Source of the DNA: Mucilaginibacter lacusdianchii | Lineage (GTDB): Bacteria > Bacteroidota > Bacteroidia > Sphingobacteriales > Sphingobacteriaceae | Length of the DNA stretch: 64,000 nt | NCBI RefSeq assembly: GCF_009770985.1 | Contig: NZ_WSRW01000003.1 | Coordinates: 915,275-979,274 of the forward strand | Direction of reading: 5' to 3' | Shown: piece by piece, positions 8,618 through 17,684 of the stretch | Layout: each line of letters starts with the position of its first letter | Position numbering within the stretch: the first letter of the stretch is position 1 | Notes under the pieces: generated by a model | What the model was told of the DNA's origin: nothing | Seen by the model: only the letters and a program-made list of their open reading frames with translations | Database searches by the model: none | Program-made: the position numbers and the translations under genes

Positions 8618-9487
8618 TTAGTTTAGCCATGCCGCTTTAATCATCCGGTCTCTACTTGACATATCTTTTCTTAACTCAATGTTTTTAAAGCCTTTATCAG
8701 TAAGCATGTCAACTGTTTGTTTTCCGTAAGATTCATTAATTTCAAAGAGGAGATGACCATGATTAACTAAATGCGAACTGGCATAATCGGCAATAGCTTT
8801 ATAAAACAACAAGGGATCCTCTTCAGGTACAAAGAGGGCTGTATGGGGCTCGAAGTCCATAACGTTTATATGCATTTGCGTTTTATCGGTCGGTGTTACA
8901 TAGGGCGGGTTGCTGACGATAATGGTATATTGCTGTTCATTCGCGATTATGTCTTGAGCGTTTAAAATGTCCGCCTCAATAAAATTTATTTCTGCGTTAT
9001 TAGCTTGGGCATTTTGCTTTGCTGTTTTTAAAGCCGCTGTAGATATATCAATGGCTGATACATCAGCCACAGGTAAATTCACTTTTATTGAAACAGCAAT
9101 ACATCCACTACCGGTTCCAATATCTAAAACACAGTGGGTAGTGTTTGGTGATGTATTTACAGTTTCAAGTACCCATTCTACCAGTTCTTCTGTTTCTGGT
9201 CGTGGTATTAATACCGACGGATTCACCTGAAACGTAAGTCCGTAAAAGCCGGTATGGCCAATGATGTACTGTACGGGTTTTCCTGTTTGTAAGTCTGCAA
9301 GTATCTTCTCTGCTGCTTGAAATTGACTAACTGTCAGTTCTGCATCTGTAAAGGCTTTGAGCTTGGCACGAGAGAAGGCTGTTAACTCTTGCAATACTAT
9401 GTCGGTAATCGAATTTATTTCATTATCATCATAAATTGACCGCAGTGTTGTTCGATACTGATTGTAAACATCTTTAACCGTTTTCAT
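8618..9487 (-). CDS. prmC: Peptide chain release factor N(5)-glutamine methyltransferase
   Basis: Methylates the GGQ glutamine of release factors RF1/RF2 using SAM. The 289-residue protein has an N-terminal helical domain, the SAM-binding motif VLDIGTGSGCIAV, and the catalytic NPPY motif (VSNPPYVTP). It is divergent from ribD across only 34 bp, and the two start regions form an inverted repeat (see 9485-9524). Confidence 0.95.
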   Translation of the reverse strand: MKTVKDVYNQYRTTLRSIYDDNEINSITDIVLQELTAFSRAKLKAFTDAELTVSQFQAAEKILADLQTGKPVQYIIGHTGFYGLTFQVNPSVLIPRPETEELVEWVLETVNTSPNTTHCVLDIGTGSGCIAVSIKVNLPVADVSAIDISTAALKTAKQNAQANNAEINFIEADILNAQDIIANEQQYTIIVSNPPYVTPTDKTQMHINVMDFEPHTALFVPEEDPLLFYKAIADYASSHLVNHGHLLFEINESYGKQTVDMLTDKGFKNIELRKDMSSRDRMIKAAWLN

Positions 9488-9524
9488 GCTGCAAAGAAAC
9501 AGAAAAAGCTAATTTTGCAGCATG
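9485..9524. promoter_or_regulatory. Divergent overlapping start/promoter region with 11-bp inverted repeat
   Basis: CATGCTGCAAA (9485-9495) and TTTGCAGCATG (9514-9524) are perfect inverted copies separated by 18 bp. Each arm holds the start codon of one gene and the last bases of its -7 element: TAATTTTG (9510-9517) for ribD and TTTCTTTG (9499-9492, minus strand) for prmC. Both -7 elements end 4 nt before the ATG. Confidence 0.5.
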
Positions 9525-10568
9525 ATAAGGCACGAATTTTACATGCAGCGTTGCTTACAGCTCGCTCAATTGGGAGCAGGGTACGTGAGCCCAAACCCTA
9601 TGGTAGGCGCTGTAATTGTGCATCAAAACAAAATAATTGGTGAGGGCTATCATCAATGCTACGGCCAGGCGCATGCCGAAGTGAATGCTGTAAATCAAGT
9701 AATCGCAAACTATTCTAATGCCGAAGAATTGCTTAAACAGTCAACCATCTACGTATCCCTCGAACCTTGTGCGCACTACGGCAAAACGCCACCTTGCGCC
9801 GACTTAATTATCAAGCATCAAATTCCAGATGTTGTTGTTGGCTGCCGTGATCCGTTTGAACAAGTAGATGGGAAAGGAATAGAAAAGCTGACAAAAGCCG
9901 GTGTTCAGGTAACGGTAGGTGTATTAGAGCAGGAATGCAGGGATTTAAACAAGCGTTTTTTTACCCGTGTGCAAAAGCAGCGTCCTTATATCATACTAAA
10001 ATGGGCGCAAACGGCCGATGGCTTTTTTGCGCCGAGCGATGGCACGCAATTTTGGATAACTGGTATAGAATCTCGCCGGTTGGTTCATAAATGGCGAACG
10101 GAAGAAGATTCCATACTAGTTGGTAAAAATACTGCAGCTATTGACAACCCCAAACTAGATGTACGCTATTGGCAGGGCAGGGCGCCCAAGAGGTTGGTGA
10201 TTGACCGTTACCTTCAACTGGATACAAGTAATCATCTGTTTGACAATAGCGTGGAAACGATAGTCTTCAATGAAATTAAAACAGATTTTGTAGGGAAAAC
10301 GAAATATATCGCATTAGAAGACTTCAATTATTACGTTCCGCAGTATATAATCTATCAATTGTATCTTCAAGATATTCAGTCGGTAATTATAGAAGGCGGC
10401 GCAAATACGCTTAATCAATTTATTGAAGCTGGTTTGTGGGACGAAGCCCATATATTTACTGGTAAAGCGATATTAAAAAAAGGCATAGAGGCGCCTATAT
10501 GCCGCGGTGAAGAGCTGTCTGAAATTTTTGTTGGTGACGATCGCTTACAGATAATTTATAACCAATAA
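9522..10568 (+). CDS. ribD: Bifunctional riboflavin biosynthesis deaminase/reductase RibD
   Basis: Carries out the deamination and ribosyl reduction steps from the GTP cyclohydrolase II product toward riboflavin. The N-terminal deaminase domain (about 1-145) has the zinc motif HAEVNAV and PCAHYGKTPPCAD; the C-terminal reductase domain (about 150-348) has ILKWAQTADGF and the late IIEGGANT. Length 348 is typical. ATG 9522 is used here; ATG 9543 (MQRCLQLA) is an alternative if transcription starts after 9522. No FMN riboswitch is visible. Confidence 0.95.
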   Translation: MIRHEFYMQRCLQLAQLGAGYVSPNPMVGAVIVHQNKIIGEGYHQCYGQAHAEVNAVNQVIANYSNAEELLKQSTIYVSLEPCAHYGKTPPCADLIIKHQIPDVVVGCRDPFEQVDGKGIEKLTKAGVQVTVGVLEQECRDLNKRFFTRVQKQRPYIILKWAQTADGFFAPSDGTQFWITGIESRRLVHKWRTEEDSILVGKNTAAIDNPKLDVRYWQGRAPKRLVIDRYLQLDTSNHLFDNSVETIVFNEIKTDFVGKTKYIALEDFNYYVPQYIIYQLYLQDIQSVIIEGGANTLNQFIEAGLWDEAHIFTGKAILKKGIEAPICRGEELSEIFVGDDRLQIIYNQ

Positions 10569-10576
10569 GTCCTTTC

Positions 10577-11452
10577 ATGATTTATATATTTTTAAGCGTT
10601 TGCTGTAGCGTGTTGGTTTCTGTGCTGCTTAAGTTGGCACGGCGCTATCAAATTAACGTAGTACAGGCTATTACCTGGAATTATTCTATGGCAGCCTTAC
10701 TTACCTGGTTTTTTCTTAAGCCTGATTTAGAAAAAATCACTTATGCACCTAATATCATTTACACATCTTTAGGTATTTTATTACCGTCTATCTTTTTTGT
10801 AATGGCTATATCGGTAAGGGTGGCTGGCATTGTGCGAACGGATGTTGCACAGCGCCTGTCGTTGCTCATATCGTTATCTGCTGCATTTTTGTTATTTGGC
10901 GATGCTGTTACTAGTTTAAAAGCTGTAGGAATTATAATGGGCTTTGTGGCTATTGCCTGTTTAATCCCATGGCAAAAACGGCATGGCATAAGCGGTAATA
11001 AGGGGAATTATTATTGGGTTTACCTGCTATTGGTTTTTTTAGGTTTTGGCCTGATTGATATCTTATTCAAGCAAATGGCGCTTGATAAATCTGTACCTTA
11101 TACAACTGCTTTGTTTGAGGTATACATCCTGTCATTCGCTGTATCCGTTATTGGCCTGCTGTACCAAGTTTTTGTTAAAAAACGCAGGTTTTATTTTCGA
11201 TATATTTTCTTCGGTTCAATACTCGGTATAGCCAATTTTGGAAATATTCTGTTTTATTTAAAAGCACATCAAAATTTGTCGCAAAATCCGGGTACGGTAT
11301 TTACAGCCATGAATATAGGCGTAATCGCTGCCGGAACAATAGTTGGTGCTGCTATCTTTAAAGAAAAATTGAGCAAACTAAACATTGCCGGTGTTGCGCT
11401 GGCAATTGTTGCAATTGCTGTTATTGCTTATTCAACTTCTCATGCTGTTTGA
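10577..11452 (+). CDS. EamA/DMT-superfamily membrane transporter
   Basis: A 291-residue protein with about ten hydrophobic helices arranged as two repeated halves, as in the drug/metabolite transporter superfamily. Basic loops follow the positive-inside rule (WQKRHG, VKKRRFYFR). The substrate cannot be inferred. It starts 8 bp after ribD and overlaps the downstream YigZ-family gene by 11 bp, so the three genes are probably one operon. Confidence 0.8.
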   Translation: MIYIFLSVCCSVLVSVLLKLARRYQINVVQAITWNYSMAALLTWFFLKPDLEKITYAPNIIYTSLGILLPSIFFVMAISVRVAGIVRTDVAQRLSLLISLSAAFLLFGDAVTSLKAVGIIMGFVAIACLIPWQKRHGISGNKGNYYWVYLLLVFLGFGLIDILFKQMALDKSVPYTTALFEVYILSFAVSVIGLLYQVFVKKRRFYFRYIFFGSILGIANFGNILFYLKAHQNLSQNPGTVFTAMNIGVIAAGTIVGAAIFKEKLSKLNIAGVALAIVAIAVIAYSTSHAV

Positions 11453-12056
11453 CGATACCTATTTAACCATAAAAGAAAATGCCGAGGCCATATTTACAGA
11501 CCGTGGCAGCAAATTTATTGCTTACGCTTACGCTATTACCTCCGAAGCGGATATCAAGCCATTGATAGCACAATTAAAAGCAGTGCATCCTAAAGCTAAT
11601 CATCATTGCTGGGCCATGCGCCTTAGTGCCGATCGTGGTGTTTTTAAAGTAAACGATGATGGCGAACCATCGGGTACAGCAGGGAGGCCGATCTTAAATG
11701 TACTTTTATCCAAAAATATTACGGATACACTGGTAGTTGTGGTAAGATATTTTGGCGGTAAGTTATTAGGCGTACCGGGTTTAATTAGTGCATATAAAAC
11801 AGCGACCGAGCAAGCGCTTGCCGCTGCCGGATGTATTGAAAAAGTGATTACAGATACTTATGTTATTAATTTCGACTATCCGAAGATGAATGAGGTGATG
11901 AAGGTAATAAAAGATGAAGGATTGCAGATTTTAGCGCAAACATCGGATATGCAATGCTCCGTTAAAATTTCAATAAGAAAATCAAAAGTCAATCAAACAA
12001 TCAGCCGTTTTGAAGGTATTAATAATATACAGGTGAAATACATCTTTAACAACTAG
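11442..12056 (+). CDS. YigZ/IMPACT family protein
   Basis: A 204-residue member of the YigZ (UPF0029/IMPACT) family, which has an N-terminal Impact domain and a C-terminal ferredoxin-like domain. Diagnostic blocks include SKFIAYAY, ANHHCWAMR, NDDGEPSGTAGRPIL and VVRYFGGKLLGVPGL. Eukaryotic IMPACT relatives act in translation control; the bacterial role is unclear. ATG 11442 (MLFDDTYLTI) is preferred because residues encoded upstream are only a hydrophobic alternate reading of the preceding transporter gene. Confidence 0.9.
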   Translation: MLFDDTYLTIKENAEAIFTDRGSKFIAYAYAITSEADIKPLIAQLKAVHPKANHHCWAMRLSADRGVFKVNDDGEPSGTAGRPILNVLLSKNITDTLVVVVRYFGGKLLGVPGLISAYKTATEQALAAAGCIEKVITDTYVINFDYPKMNEVMKVIKDEGLQILAQTSDMQCSVKISIRKSKVNQTISRFEGINNIQVKYIFNN

Positions 12057-12058
12057 TA

Positions 12059-12080
12059 TTGCTTAAAAATTATTAAGCAA
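12059..12080 (+). terminator. Possible weak terminator hairpin after the YigZ gene
   Basis: TTGCTTAA (12059-12066) and TTAAGCAA (12073-12080) form an 8-bp hairpin with a 6-nt loop just after the stop codon. There is no strong T-run behind it, so termination is uncertain. Confidence 0.35.
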
Positions 12081-12149
12081 ATTACTTGCATTTATCCCTG
12101 CTGCTAGTTAACTTAGTGCATAACATTTACACCTCTAACCTACAGAAAA

Positions 12150-12428
12150 ATGAACGGCTTACCTATCGGAATCTATCTCGAAGACGAGAAGAGATTCGAA
12201 TTTGATTTTGTTAAACATCTTTTAAAAATCAGCTTCTTTAAAGAAACCAAACCGGCTGGTACTATTGTCTCACCGTTTCGTTTAATTAAGAATGAGGATA
12301 GTCTTTACTTATTAATTCATAATTACGATCGTTTAGGCGAACGTAAAATAATGATAGAATCCATTGAACAAAATCAATTGGTTATTAACCACGATAACAC
12401 TTCTTATAAACTACAAAAAGTAGCTTAA
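12150..12428 (+). CDS. Small hypothetical protein
   Basis: A 92-residue soluble protein with no signal peptide or membrane segment. It has alternating charged and beta-prone stretches (SLYLLIHNYD, KIMIESIEQNQLVI). I do not recognise a family. It is bounded by a hairpin upstream and a strong terminator downstream, so it appears to be a single-gene transcription unit. Codon use resembles the neighbours, and a real ATG with a clean reading frame supports expression. Confidence 0.6.
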   Translation: MNGLPIGIYLEDEKRFEFDFVKHLLKISFFKETKPAGTIVSPFRLIKNEDSLYLLIHNYDRLGERKIMIESIEQNQLVINHDNTSYKLQKVA

Positions 12429-12456
12429 TTAAAAGCGTTTATCGTTCAAAAAAGGT

Positions 12457-12488
12457 AAAAAAGGGTAGTAGCAATATTACCCTTTTTT
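12457..12488 (+). terminator. Rho-independent terminator
   Basis: AAAAAAGGGTA (12457-12467) pairs perfectly with TACCCTTTTTT (12478-12488), giving a hairpin with a T-run that follows the 92-residue hypothetical gene. Confidence 0.8.
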
Positions 12489-12525
12489 ATTGTCCTGTAG
12501 GCCATATTTTGTTAACTTGGCCCGT

Positions 12526-13875
12526 ATGCCATCTTTTGATATTGACAAATCAGATCTGTTACGCCTTAGGGGGGCGCTCGACAGCACTGATGTGGAACTG
12601 CAACAGGTTTTGGATCAGTATCATGCTTCCGAAATTGCTATTCTTTTTGATCGCCTCGAACCCGAAGAGCGCGAACGGATTATCAATATTCTTCCTGCCG
12701 AAACAGCTTCCGAAGTAATTTCTGAGATGGATGAGGAAAGTCATCCTGAAGAATTACTGGTTAGTTTGGACAAAGAAAAACGAACCGAAATTTTAAAGGA
12801 GCTGGATTATGATGATGCGACTGATATCATTTCCCAGTTGGATGAAAGCGACCAGCAGGAAATTTTAGATGAGATAGATCAGGAGGATGCCAGCAACATT
12901 CGTAACCTGATGACTTATCAGGAGGATACCGCCGGTGGCTTGATGGACACTGAACTGATTAAGGTAAACATCAGTTGTAGTAAAAATGAGGCGCTTGAAG
13001 AAATTATCCGGCAATCGGAACAAATGGAGGAGTTTTACACACTCTATGCGGTAGATGATGACGGTATACTACAGGGAATCTTATCAATTAAAGATTTAAT
13101 CAAAGCAAAAAAACAGCTTTATGTTAAAGATTTGATTAAAACAGATTATGTGTATGTAAAAGCCGACTTGGACCAAGAAGAAGTTGCCCGCTTAATATCA
13201 CAGTATAATCTAACCAGCGTACCTGTGGTTGATGATTACATGAAGCTGTTAGGCCGTGTTACCGTTGATGATATCATTGACGTAATGGAGGAGGAGAATA
13301 CGGAAGATATATTGAAAATATCCGGTGTATCTGAAGATGAAGAGTTGAGTGGCAACTGGCAGGATGCGGTAAAAAGTCGTCTGCCTTGGTTGGTACTAAA
13401 TCTGGGAACAGCATTTTTAGCGGCAGCTGTTATTCGACACTTTTCAACAATTGAAGCAAAGTTACCAGTTGTAATGGCTTACATGACTATCATTAGTGGT
13501 ATGGGCGGTAACAGTGCCACGCAGGCACTTGCGGTAACCGTAAGACGGATTTCCTTAAGTGACCTAACCGATCAGCAGGCTTATAAAACTGTATTAAAGG
13601 AACTTTCAGTAGGGTTAATTAACGGAGCCATTAACGGTCTCATTTTATTGCTATTTGCACTCTGGTACGATGCCAACCCCATGTTAGGCCTAGTTTTGTT
13701 TATGGCCATGACCGGCAACTTAATTGTAGCTGGTTTAACTGGCTCTGGAATACCTTTACTACTGAAACGCGTAGGTATTGACCCGGCTGTGGCATCATCT
13801 ATAATTATTACTACTTTTACAGACTGTTTTGGTTTTCTGCTGGTATTATGGCTGGCATCAAAGCTTTTATTATAA
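12526..13875 (+). CDS. mgtE: Magnesium transporter MgtE
   Basis: A 449-residue Mg2+ channel of the inner membrane. The acidic N-terminal MgtE domain (about 1-130; repeated EERERII and EILDEIDQED type helices) is followed by a CBS-domain pair (about 135-255) and five membrane helices (from about 285). The signature MSGMGGNSATQ-like segment is present as IISGMGGNSATQALAVT. ATG 12526 (MPSFDIDK) is chosen; upstream in-frame codons read through the terminator. No Mg2+-responsive leader is recognisable. Confidence 0.94.
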   Translation: MPSFDIDKSDLLRLRGALDSTDVELQQVLDQYHASEIAILFDRLEPEERERIINILPAETASEVISEMDEESHPEELLVSLDKEKRTEILKELDYDDATDIISQLDESDQQEILDEIDQEDASNIRNLMTYQEDTAGGLMDTELIKVNISCSKNEALEEIIRQSEQMEEFYTLYAVDDDGILQGILSIKDLIKAKKQLYVKDLIKTDYVYVKADLDQEEVARLISQYNLTSVPVVDDYMKLLGRVTVDDIIDVMEEENTEDILKISGVSEDEELSGNWQDAVKSRLPWLVLNLGTAFLAAAVIRHFSTIEAKLPVVMAYMTIISGMGGNSATQALAVTVRRISLSDLTDQQAYKTVLKELSVGLINGAINGLILLLFALWYDANPMLGLVLFMAMTGNLIVAGLTGSGIPLLLKRVGIDPAVASSIIITTFTDCFGFLLVLWLASKLLL

Positions 13876-13880
13876 ATTTG
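13873..13880 (+). promoter_or_regulatory. -7 promoter element TAAATTTG for bioB
   Basis: An exact TAnnTTTG match that overlaps the mgtE stop codon and lies 24 nt before the bioB ATG, so bioB probably has its own promoter. Confidence 0.5.
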
Positions 13881-13904
13881 GCATTTCTTAAACATTAAAC
13901 GCTT

Positions 13905-14909
13905 ATGACTGAAATAAGACACGACTGGACTAAAGAGGAAATTTCAGAAATATATCATACCCCTATACTGGATCTGATTTTCCGTGCGGCAACTATTCAC
14001 CGCGAAAATCAGGATTATGGCGAAGTACAAATCAGTTCGCTGATATCGGTAAAAACCGGTGGCTGCCCTGAGGACTGCGCTTACTGCCCCCAAGCTGCCC
14101 GTTATCAAACAGGCGTAAACGTACATGCCATATTACCTAAAGAAGAGGTAGTGGCCGCGGCACAAAAGGCTAAAGCGGGTGGTGCATCACGCTTATGCAT
14201 GGGCGCTGCCTGGCGCGAAGTTCGCGATAATCGCGACTTTGACAAAGTAATCGACATGGTGAAAGCTGTAAACGAATTGGATATGGAAGTATGCTGTACA
14301 TTAGGTATGCTTACCGAAGCCCAGGCCCAACGCCTGGCCGATGCTGGTTTGTATGCTTACAACCATAACCTCGATACCTCTGAAGAAGATTATAAACGTA
14401 TCATCACCACTCGTACTTATGATGAGCGTTTGCAAACTTTAGAGCATGTGCGCAAGGCTAAAATATCAGTTTGCAGCGGCGGAATTATAGGTTTAGGCGA
14501 AACGGTAGAAGATCGTATTTCTATGTTAAAAACGTTATCTAATTTGCCTAAGCACCCAGAATCTGTACCGGTAAACGCGCTGGTTCCGGTAAAAGGCACC
14601 CCACTGGCCGATCAGCCAAGAGTATCCGTGTGGGATATGGTGCGCATGATTGCCACCGCACGTATCATTATGCCTAAAACTGTTGTACGTTTATCGGCAG
14701 GCCGCACCGAGATGAGTGTGGTTGAACAAGCTATGTGCTTTATGGCTGGTGCCAGCTCTATTTTTGCAGGCGAAAAGCTGCTCACTACACCAAATCCTGA
14801 TTTTGATACTGATATGGCGATGTTCCAATTGCTGGGATTAAAACCACGCGAAGCATTTAAAAATGGCCGTCCTAACCAGGTAACCGAGCAACAAGCTGTT
14901 GAAGCTTAA
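13905..14909 (+). CDS. bioB: Biotin synthase
   Basis: A radical SAM enzyme that inserts sulfur into dethiobiotin. The 334-residue protein has the 4Fe-4S ligand cysteines C54-x3-C58-x2-C61 ([12 protein letters not shown]), the block YNHNLDT, and RLSAGR, which carries the Arg ligand of the second cluster. No other bio genes are adjacent. Its own -7 element lies at 13873-13880, and a strong terminator follows at 14937-14977, so it is likely monocistronic. Confidence 0.97.
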   Translation: MTEIRHDWTKEEISEIYHTPILDLIFRAATIHRENQDYGEVQISSLISVKTGGCPEDCAYCPQAARYQTGVNVHAILPKEEVVAAAQKAKAGGASRLCMGAAWREVRDNRDFDKVIDMVKAVNELDMEVCCTLGMLTEAQAQRLADAGLYAYNHNLDTSEEDYKRIITTRTYDERLQTLEHVRKAKISVCSGGIIGLGETVEDRISMLKTLSNLPKHPESVPVNALVPVKGTPLADQPRVSVWDMVRMIATARIIMPKTVVRLSAGRTEMSVVEQAMCFMAGASSIFAGEKLLTTPNPDFDTDMAMFQLLGLKPREAFKNGRPNQVTEQQAVEA

Positions 14910-14936
14910 CATCAAAAATTTTTACTGGTATATAAT

Positions 14937-14977
14937 AAAGCAACTCGGTTTATTAAAATTGTAAACCGGGTTGCTTT
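14937..14977 (+). terminator. Rho-independent terminator after bioB
   Basis: AAAGCAACTCGGTTTA (14937-14952) pairs with TAAACCGGGTTGCTTT (14962-14977), a 16-bp stem with one G-U pair, followed by a T-rich stretch. Confidence 0.85.
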
Positions 14978-15038
14978 GTTTTAGCTGAAGGCTAATAGAT
15001 TCAAAATGGCAAATGATGCCTATTTCCCTGCTTTTGCC

Positions 15039-15452
15039 TTATACGGCAATCACTTTAACATCAATATTTCCTCTAACCGCTTTTGAGTAAGGGCATGCAC
15101 GGTGCGCTTTGTCGGCAAGCTTTTGTGTGTCTTCCAGGCTCTGACCGGGAATGTGTACATGTATTTCGGCCGATAAAGCGTATGTATTGTCATCTTTGTT
15201 AAAACTTACATGCACTTCGGCCGTCGCTTCAGTTACATCTGCGCCGTCGTGTTTGGCTATTGTGCCTAACGCTCCTAAATAGCATGCGCCATAAGCACCG
15301 GCAAATAACTGTTCGGGGTTGGTATAAGCGCCGCCTTGGCCGCCCATTTCTGTTGGTTTACGTAAATCTAAATCAATTACGCCGTCGGATGATTTAATAT
15401 GTCCATCGCGACCTCCTTTAGCAGTTACTACTGCGGTATATACTTTTTCCAT
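15039..15452 (-). CDS. ohr: Organic hydroperoxide resistance protein (Ohr/OsmC family)
   Basis: A 137-residue thiol peroxidase that reduces organic hydroperoxides. The two reactive cysteines are in ACYLGAL and ACPYSKA, in the positions of the Ohr subfamily, and NPEQLFAGAYGAC is a family block. The protein is cytoplasmic. It lies convergent to bioB and divergent from the radical SAM gene. No neighbouring OhrR regulator is present in the window. Confidence 0.93.
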   Translation of the reverse strand: MEKVYTAVVTAKGGRDGHIKSSDGVIDLDLRKPTEMGGQGGAYTNPEQLFAGAYGACYLGALGTIAKHDGADVTEATAEVHVSFNKDDNTYALSAEIHVHIPGQSLEDTQKLADKAHRACPYSKAVRGNIDVKVIAV

Positions 15453-15510
15453 TTGCTTTTATTTTCAATGGAAACCAATTACAAGTTGTAAAGTTTTGTC
15501 GGCATAAGAT

Positions 15511-15539
15511 TTGAATTGCTAAAAATATTAGTAAATTTG
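15511..15539 (+). promoter_or_regulatory. Promoter (TTG -33, TAAATTTG -7) for the radical SAM module
   Basis: TTG at 15511-15513 is followed 18 nt later by TAAATTTG at 15532-15539. The -7 element ends 6 nt before ATG 15546, which predicts a leaderless or near-leaderless transcript. Confidence 0.55.
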
Positions 15540-15545
15540 ATGTAT

Positions 15546-16802
15546 ATGAATGCTGACCGTATTACCGAAAAACTGAACATACTGGCTGATGCTGCTAAAT
15601 ATGACGTGTCTTGTTCATCAAGCGGGAGTAAGCGTAAAAACGAAAATAAGGGTTTGGGTAATGCCAGTAATGGTATTTGCCACACTTATACGGAAGATGG
15701 CCGCTGTGTTTCATTATTGAAAATTCTTTTAACTAACCACTGCATATTTGATTGTGCATATTGTGTGTCGCGTAAAAGCAACGACATTAAACGGGCAGCC
15801 TTTACCGTGCAGGAGGTTGTAGATTTAACCATTAACTTTTACCGTCGTAATTATATTGAAGGTTTGTTTTTAAGCTCGGGTATTTTTCACAATGCCGATT
15901 ATACTATGGAGCGTTTGGTTCGTATTGCTAAAAAGCTTCGTACCGAGCATAAGTTCAATGGATACATCCATCTTAAGTCAATTCCAGGCGCCAGTGATGA
16001 ATTGATGCGTGAGGCCGGTTTGTATGCTGATCGCTTGAGTGTAAATTTGGAAATGCCTACGGAAGAAGGCCTTAAACTATTAGCACCGGAAAAGAATCGT
16101 CAGGATATGATTCAGCCGATGGATTTCCTGAAAAAAGAAATCATACAGCGCACAGAAGAAAAGGCATTATTTAGAAAAGCACCCCAATTTGCACCGGCTG
16201 GCCAAAGCACCCAAGTTATTATTGGCGCAACGCCTGAAACAGACAAGCAGATACTTTATACCGCTAATCACTTTTATAAAAATTTTAATCTTAAAAGGGT
16301 TTATTATTCGGGATATGTACCGGTACTAAGTGATAGTAGATTACCTGCATTAAATACGAGTGTTCCTATGGTACGTGAAAACCGCCTTTATCAGGCCGAT
16401 TGGTTAATGCGTAACTATGGCTTTCATGTTAATGAAATTGTAAACCAGGAGCATCCACATCTTGATTTAGATATAGATCCGAAGTTAGGCTGGGCATTGC
16501 GAAACCTGCAAGTATTTCCAATAGATATTAATAAGGCTGATTTGCAATTGATACTGCGGGTGCCAGGTATTGGCGTTCAATCTGCACAAAAAATTGTAAG
16601 TGCCCGGCAGTTTGGCAAATTAGATTGGGATCAGTTGAAAAGCATTGGTGTTTCCTTAAACCGTGCAAAATATTTTATTACCTGCAATAGCCGGAATTTT
16701 GAACGGCGCGATTTAACAGGTACTGCAATCAAACAATATATTTTATCGCAATCGCAAAGTAAGTACTTAAAAACATCAACTACCCAGCTAAACCTATTCT
16801 AA
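15546..16802 (+). CDS. Putative DNA modification/repair radical SAM protein (UDG-linked rSAM family)
   Basis: A 418-residue radical SAM protein of the family annotated as putative DNA modification/repair. The cluster ligands are C66-x3-C70-x2-C73 (CIFDCAYC), followed by VSRKSND. The C-terminus contains a helix-hairpin-helix DNA-binding element (LRVPGIGVQSAQKIVSARQ). The reaction is not established. ATG 15546 is chosen because ATG 15540 would lie upstream of the likely transcription start. It is followed 7 bp later by its usual partner gene (16810-17565), so the two form a functional pair. Confidence 0.9.
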   Translation: MNADRITEKLNILADAAKYDVSCSSSGSKRKNENKGLGNASNGICHTYTEDGRCVSLLKILLTNHCIFDCAYCVSRKSNDIKRAAFTVQEVVDLTINFYRRNYIEGLFLSSGIFHNADYTMERLVRIAKKLRTEHKFNGYIHLKSIPGASDELMREAGLYADRLSVNLEMPTEEGLKLLAPEKNRQDMIQPMDFLKKEIIQRTEEKALFRKAPQFAPAGQSTQVIIGATPETDKQILYTANHFYKNFNLKRVYYSGYVPVLSDSRLPALNTSVPMVRENRLYQADWLMRNYGFHVNEIVNQEHPHLDLDIDPKLGWALRNLQVFPIDINKADLQLILRVPGIGVQSAQKIVSARQFGKLDWDQLKSIGVSLNRAKYFITCNSRNFERRDLTGTAIKQYILSQSQSKYLKTSTTQLNLF

Positions 16803-16809
16803 TAAATGT

Positions 16810-17565
16810 ATGACTACGCTAATTTACGATGGTTCTTTTGAAGGACTTTTAACGGCCGTATATGAAATTTATGAGCGCAAAATTTGTCAAATTAAAATTC
16901 AAAAAGAAAAATGGTTAAGTACAGCGCTTTTTGAAGATGTGTTGCAAATTCATACCGATACCCAAAAAGCATCGCGTGTGTTAAAAGCTTTGCAGCAAAA
17001 AATATCAGCAGCGGGCTTACAACGGTTGTATGCGGCGCATACCGCTGGTTTAGAAGGGGAGGATGTGATGTTGATTGGCTATATACGCTACGTTTTTGAT
17101 TCGCCTCAAAATGTAGAAGAAGATTATGGCAACAAGTATGTGCTGCGATTATCGGAAATTGTAAGGAAAGTTAGACGGGAAAAGCATCGTATGGAGGCTT
17201 TTGTTCGTTTTCAAAAGTTGGAAGATGAAACCTTTTATGCGGCCATTGAACCTGATTTTAATGTTGTACCATTACTAAGCAAACATTTTAAAGACCGGTA
17301 TACCGATCAAAAGTGGATCATTTATGATCTGCGCCGCAATTACGGAATTTACTATAACTTGCATGATGTAGAATACATTACGTTAGACTTTTCGGTAAAT
17401 AATCCATCCAACGTTATCTCTGCTTACACTGAAGATGAGGGTTTGTATCAGCACTTGTGGCAAAACTATTTTAAAAGTGTAAACATCACGGCCCGTAAAA
17501 ATACCAAACTGCATATGCGGCACATACCCAAACGTTACTGGCGATACCTAACTGAAAAATTTTGA
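16810..17565 (+). CDS. Probable DNA metabolism protein (TIGR03915/DUF4130 family), partner of the radical SAM protein
   Basis: A 251-residue protein beginning TTLIYDGSFEGLLTAVYEIYE, the typical start of this family. Later blocks include GYIRYVFDS, HRMEAFVRFQKL, LLSKHFKDRY and the C-terminal HIPKRYWRYLTE. In many bacteria this domain sits next to, or is fused to, a uracil-DNA glycosylase domain; no glycosylase domain is fused here. Co-occurrence with the radical SAM gene suggests a joint nucleic-acid modification or repair role, which remains undefined. No terminator directly follows; a separate promoter begins at 17654. Confidence 0.88.
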   Translation: MTTLIYDGSFEGLLTAVYEIYERKICQIKIQKEKWLSTALFEDVLQIHTDTQKASRVLKALQQKISAAGLQRLYAAHTAGLEGEDVMLIGYIRYVFDSPQNVEEDYGNKYVLRLSEIVRKVRREKHRMEAFVRFQKLEDETFYAAIEPDFNVVPLLSKHFKDRYTDQKWIIYDLRRNYGIYYNLHDVEYITLDFSVNNPSNVISAYTEDEGLYQHLWQNYFKSVNITARKNTKLHMRHIPKRYWRYLTEKF

Positions 17566-17653
17566 GGATTTTTAGGTCGTTAAAGATCGCATGAAAAAAT
17601 AAAATATGTTTTTTTTCATTTTACTATTGACAAGTAATAATTATCTCACTATC

Positions 17654-17681
17654 TTGGTATTATCAAAAACGACGTACTTTG
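17654..17681 (+). promoter_or_regulatory. Promoter for the candidate non-coding RNA
   Basis: TTG at 17654-17656 and TACTTTG at 17675-17681 are separated by 18 nt, close to the Bacteroidota -33/-7 consensus (the -7 lacks one base). It predicts transcription from about 17685. Confidence 0.5.
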
Positions 17682-17684
17682 ACA

